A stretch of DNA of 43,783 nt from Rhodoferax sp. (lineage in GTDB: Bacteria; Pseudomonadota; Gammaproteobacteria; Burkholderiales; Burkholderiaceae_C). Below the pieces are notes generated by a model. The model was given only the letters and a program-made list of their open reading frames with translations. It ran no database searches and was not told the origin of the DNA. Below are positions 41,503 through 43,783 of this stretch, piece by piece (position 1 is the stretch's first letter; each line of letters opens with the position of its first letter). A program made the position numbers and the translations under genes. Location of the stretch: NCBI GenBank assembly GCA_020048795.1, contig JAIFMA010000075.1, positions 1 to 43,783 on the forward strand, in the 5' to 3' direction.

Positions 41503-42090
41503 GTGATTGACTTCGATGGCCAGATTGAACTGCTGGCAAAACACCATGACAGGCGCAACTTTTCCTGCGGGCAAGCGCCGCTGGACAACTACCTGCGCCG
41601 ACTTGCCCGTCAACATGCGGTGTCGAAAATCAGCCGCAGCTACATGGCATGCAAGGCTGACCGAATCCTGGGTTACTACAGCCTGGCAATGTCGGCGATC
41701 CGCCGTGACCAATTGCCACAGCCGCATCAAAAACGTTTTCCCAATTACCCGGTGCCGGTAGCGCGCGCAATGTCGGCGATCCGCCGTGACCAATTGCCAC
41801 AGCCGCATCAAAAACGTTTTCCCAATTACCCGGTGCCGGTAGCGCGCCTGGCCCGACTTGCCGTGGACCAAAGCCAGCAAGGCAAGGGACTGGGCAAGTT
41901 GTTGCTGTTGGACGCGCTGTACCGTTGCCATCGGCTGTCAGAAGAAATTGGCGCGGTCGGTGTCATCGTTGATGCCAAGAACGTCAGCGCGCAAAATTTT
42001 TATATCCAGATGGACTTTGAAGCGTTTCCCGAGACACCTTCGACCCTATGGCTTCCTGATCAAGCCATTGCCAACTTGTTCTCACGATAG
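41503..42090 (+). CDS. GNAT-family toxin (TacT-like) with 27-residue internal duplication
   Basis: TacT-type acetyltransferase toxins acetylate charged tRNAs. The N-terminal LLAKHHDRRNFSCGQAPLDN and RRLARQHAVSKISRSY are family hallmarks, the acetyl-CoA loop is QSQQGKGLGKLLL (about 124-136), and the catalytic Tyr is in NFYIQMDF (Tyr167). The protein has 195 residues against the usual about 168: residues 62-88 are repeated exactly as 89-115, adding 27 residues. The segment corresponds to the strand before the CoA loop, so folding may be affected. The start is GTG 41503 with GGAG 10 bases upstream. Confidence 0.9.
   Translation: MIDFDGQIELLAKHHDRRNFSCGQAPLDNYLRRLARQHAVSKISRSYMACKADRILGYYSLAMSAIRRDQLPQPHQKRFPNYPVPVARAMSAIRRDQLPQPHQKRFPNYPVPVARLARLAVDQSQQGKGLGKLLLLDALYRCHRLSEEIGAVGVIVDAKNVSAQNFYIQMDFEAFPETPSTLWLPDQAIANLFSR
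41686..41847 (+). repeat. Perfect 81-bp tandem duplication in the GNAT toxin gene
   Basis: Two copies of 81 bases (41686-41766 and 41767-41847) with no difference, starting at the codons for AMSAIRR and ending at PVPVAR. Absence of any substitution between copies points to a recent event or a collapse/duplication artefact of assembly. Since 81 is a multiple of three the frame stays open. Confidence 0.92.
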
Positions 42091-42195
42091 TTGACGCTTG
42101 ACCTCAAACGGAGAAGCGTAGTCACCCCCCAGTGGCCCTGCGACAATGGCAAGCCTATTTACCTAGCAACCGGGCACTTGCGCCCCTCATGCACC

Positions 42196-43356
42196 ATGCC
42201 CGACATTGCCGCCGTCAACACGCGCCCTTTCACCCTCAGCGACTTTGATTTCAATCTACCGCCCGAACTGATCGCCCAGCACCCAACCCCTGAGCGCAGT
42301 GGTTCGCGCCTGTTGGACGGCACTGGCAGCACGTCGGTTGACCGGATTTTTCGGGACCTGCCCACGCTATTGCGGCCAGGCGACTTGATGGTGTTCAACG
42401 ACACCCGGGTGATGCACGCCCGCCTGTTTGGCGAAAAACGGACCGGCGGCAAGGTCGAACTGCTGGTGGAGCGCGTGCTGGGTGGCAACCAGGTGGCGGC
42501 GCACATGCGCGTCAGCAAAAAGCCCGAAGTGGGCACCTCAGTCAGGCTGATCTCGGCACCTGGCAGTCATGACAACCTGAGCGCCACGCTGCTGGGCCGC
42601 TGGCCAGACATGCAGGGCGCGTTATTTCGCTTTGTGTTGTGCAATGACGCAGGGGATGACCCCTACACCTTAATGGCACGCCACGGCCATGTACCGCTGC
42701 CACCCTACATCACCCACGCCGACTCGGCCGAAGATGCGCAGCGTTACCAGACCGTGTTTGCCAAAAACCTGGGGGCGGTAGCGGCTCCCACCGCCGCGTT
42801 ACATTTTGACGAGGCCTTGCTGGCCGCCGTTGATGCCATGGGGGTGCAGCGGGCGCACGTCACGCTGCATGTGGGTGCCGGCACGTTTCAGCCGGTCAAG
42901 ACCGAAAACCTGGCCGAGCACCAGATGCACAGCGAGTGGTGCGAAGTGCCGCCAGCCACCCAGCAGGCGGTGGCCGACTGCCGCGCGCGGACTGGGCGCG
43001 TGATTGCCGTGGGCACCACCACGGTGCGCACGCTGGAATCGTGGGCGATGACCGAGTGTGGTAGCCGTCAGTTGGCCAGCGCTGCGATCCAGCCCGCCAG
43101 TGCAGCGCCTTTGGCCCCCTATTCTTCCGACACGCAAATATTCATCACCCCCGGCTTCCAGTTCAAAGTGGTCGACACCCTGATCACCAACTTTCACCTG
43201 CCCAAATCAAGCCTGATGATGCTGGTCTGCGCATTTGCCGGACATGAACACGTCATGAAGCTGTACGATCATGCCATTGCCAACAGCTACCGGTTTTTCA
43301 GCTACGGCGATGCCATGCTGCTCGCCAGAAGCGCAGGTGTCCCTTCAGGGAGGTGA
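42196..43356 (+). CDS. queA: S-adenosylmethionine:tRNA ribosyltransferase-isomerase
   Basis: QueA transfers and isomerises the ribosyl group of SAM onto preQ1 in tRNA, giving epoxyqueuosine. Motifs: LSDFDFNLPPELIAQHP near the start, LMVFNDTRVMHARLFG, the PPYI region (GHVPLPPYI), PTAALHFDEALL and HVTLHVGAGTFQPV, then TTTVRTLES and a C-terminal FLITPGF-type segment (IFITPGFQFKVVDTLITNFH). Length 386 is somewhat above the usual 345-355, with an insert around 288-305 rich in Ala/Ser. ATG 42196 is chosen as the first start giving the family N-terminus; no clear Shine-Dalgarno. Confidence 0.96.
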   Translation: MPDIAAVNTRPFTLSDFDFNLPPELIAQHPTPERSGSRLLDGTGSTSVDRIFRDLPTLLRPGDLMVFNDTRVMHARLFGEKRTGGKVELLVERVLGGNQVAAHMRVSKKPEVGTSVRLISAPGSHDNLSATLLGRWPDMQGALFRFVLCNDAGDDPYTLMARHGHVPLPPYITHADSAEDAQRYQTVFAKNLGAVAAPTAALHFDEALLAAVDAMGVQRAHVTLHVGAGTFQPVKTENLAEHQMHSEWCEVPPATQQAVADCRARTGRVIAVGTTTVRTLESWAMTECGSRQLASAAIQPASAAPLAPYSSDTQIFITPGFQFKVVDTLITNFHLPKSSLMMLVCAFAGHEHVMKLYDHAIANSYRFFSYGDAMLLARSAGVPSGR

Positions 43357-43374
43357 TTGACGCTTGGAACATCC

Positions 43375-43618
43375 TTGAACCTAAATTCCTCGGTTGACCG
43401 CTTGTTTTCATCAGTAAGTCCTTATGAGCATTTACTTTTTCAGCTTTGATGGCGTTCGCCCATTGGGTGACAGCGCTACGCACCCGATTGAGCCACCGGC
43501 AACACGCCTGGGGGCGTTGCTCCTCCTTGCGGGCAGGAGCCCGCTGCGTCGTCTCGCCTACCCAGACGTGCCGCCAGCGGCCCACTCGGGCGCGTCCAAC
43601 CGAGGAATCTAGGTTGAA
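43375..43618. mobile_element. About 244-bp element with terminal inverted repeats (MITE-like)
   Basis: Ends at 43375-43401 and 43592-43618 are inverted repeats, 23 of 27 positions matching, with the core ATTCCTCGGTTG. Inside are a hairpin at 43519-43540 (GCTCCT/AGGAGC) and short open frames on both strands, one reading GETTQRAPARKEEQRPQACC on the minus strand; none is a known transposase. Its right end is only 8 bases from the start codon of the next gene. It has the organisation of a non-autonomous transposable element. Confidence 0.65.
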
Positions 43619-43625
43619 CTTGTAA

Positions 43626-43783
43626 ATGAACAGTTTTCAAAAACGAACCGCCATCCAGATCGCCAGCGTCAGCATGGTGCTGGCCTGCCTGGCCAGTCCG
43701 GTGGCGTGGTTTGTGGAACGTGAACGCTCCGAGGAAGGCATTGTTGCGCTGGCCATTGAGGAGTCCGGGCGCCTGTTGCACCA
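43626..43783 (+). CDS. N-terminal part of a membrane protein, cut by window end
   Basis: The 52 visible codons start MNSFQKRTAIQIASVSMVLA, giving a basic start, one hydrophobic helix (IASVSMVLACLASPVAWF) and then a charged helical segment (ERERSEEGIVALAIEESGRL). This is the usual layout of a signal-transduction membrane protein with a periplasmic domain, for example a cyclase, kinase or chemoreceptor; which one cannot be said. The terminal inverted repeat of the element lies directly upstream, and no good ribosome site is visible. Confidence 0.6.
   Translation, partial: MNSFQKRTAIQIASVSMVLACLASPVAWFVERERSEEGIVALAIEESGRLLH

Noticed and set aside
42091..42195. Possible preQ1 riboswitch upstream of queA
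   Set aside because: The leader shows no hairpin with an A-rich tail or other aptamer feature that I can recognise.
43424..43612. 62-codon plus-strand frame between queA and the last gene
   Set aside because: It lies within the terminal-inverted-repeat element, has no domain, and is interrupted by the element's hairpin.

Overview
The window looks like a chromosomal stretch of a high-GC betaproteobacterium in the order Burkholderiales, most likely family Comamonadaceae and close to Rhodoferax or Polaromonas. The basis is the gene order rhodanese-grxC-secB-gpsA next to gpmA/ctpA/moeB, the OxyR-recG neighbourhood, a Bug-type tripartite tricarboxylate transporter, and a short dispersed repeat that I associate with this family. 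This is pattern recognition only; no database search was run. No rRNA, tRNA, CRISPR array, prophage or complete insertion sequence was seen.

Layout. 1-4100: an EamA exporter cut by the window edge, a FliD-like protein, an NlpC/P60 lipoprotein, a truncated MaoC hydratase, an inverted-repeat element and an alpha/beta hydrolase with an internal deletion. 3849-8495 (minus): a seven-gene run rhodanese-grxC-secB-gpsA-nadC-nadA-DUF3297, combining redox, secretion, lipid-precursor and NAD biosynthesis functions. 8580-11730: a gpmA remnant, the periplasmic protease CtpA, a MoeB/ThiF E1-like enzyme and a thermonuclease. 11812-16594 (minus): a complete BMP-type (nucleoside-like) ABC importer. 16976-20926 (minus): a second EamA transporter downstream of a TctCBA operon. 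20955-23971 (minus): a GspE/PilB-type ATPase overlapping a spermidine-synthase-like gene, then a CoA-binding protein. 24428-28970: a twice-frameshifted molybdopterin oxidoreductase facing glcE-glcF, which lack an adjacent glcD. 28971-31051: a wrecked PIN toxin, then a permease/49-codon ORF/thioredoxin-like cluster. 31280-38845: a GNAT, glpK, proC, ubiA, oxyR, a dead monooxygenase gene and recG. 38985-42090: a decayed RelE toxin with an intact antitoxin, an HTH regulator, two small lipoproteins and a DUF1778/GNAT toxin-antitoxin pair whose toxin carries a perfect 81-bp tandem duplication. 42196-end: queA, a roughly 245-bp element with terminal inverted repeats, and the start of a membrane protein.

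The strongest theme is decay. At least six genes in 44 kb are broken (maoC-like, gpmA, molybdopterin oxidoreductase, PIN toxin, ABM monooxygenase, relE) and a seventh (alpha/beta hydrolase) has lost an internal segment in frame. Several keep both ends but have lost the middle, which points to small internal deletions. The second theme is a roughly 50-60-bp repeat present in about six copies, five of them inside or across the start of coding sequences without breaking the frame. I do not see a convincing new multi-gene system. The best candidates for a second look are the duplicated GNAT toxin, the frame-tolerant repeat family, the terminal-inverted-repeat element and the permease/micro-ORF/thioredoxin cluster.
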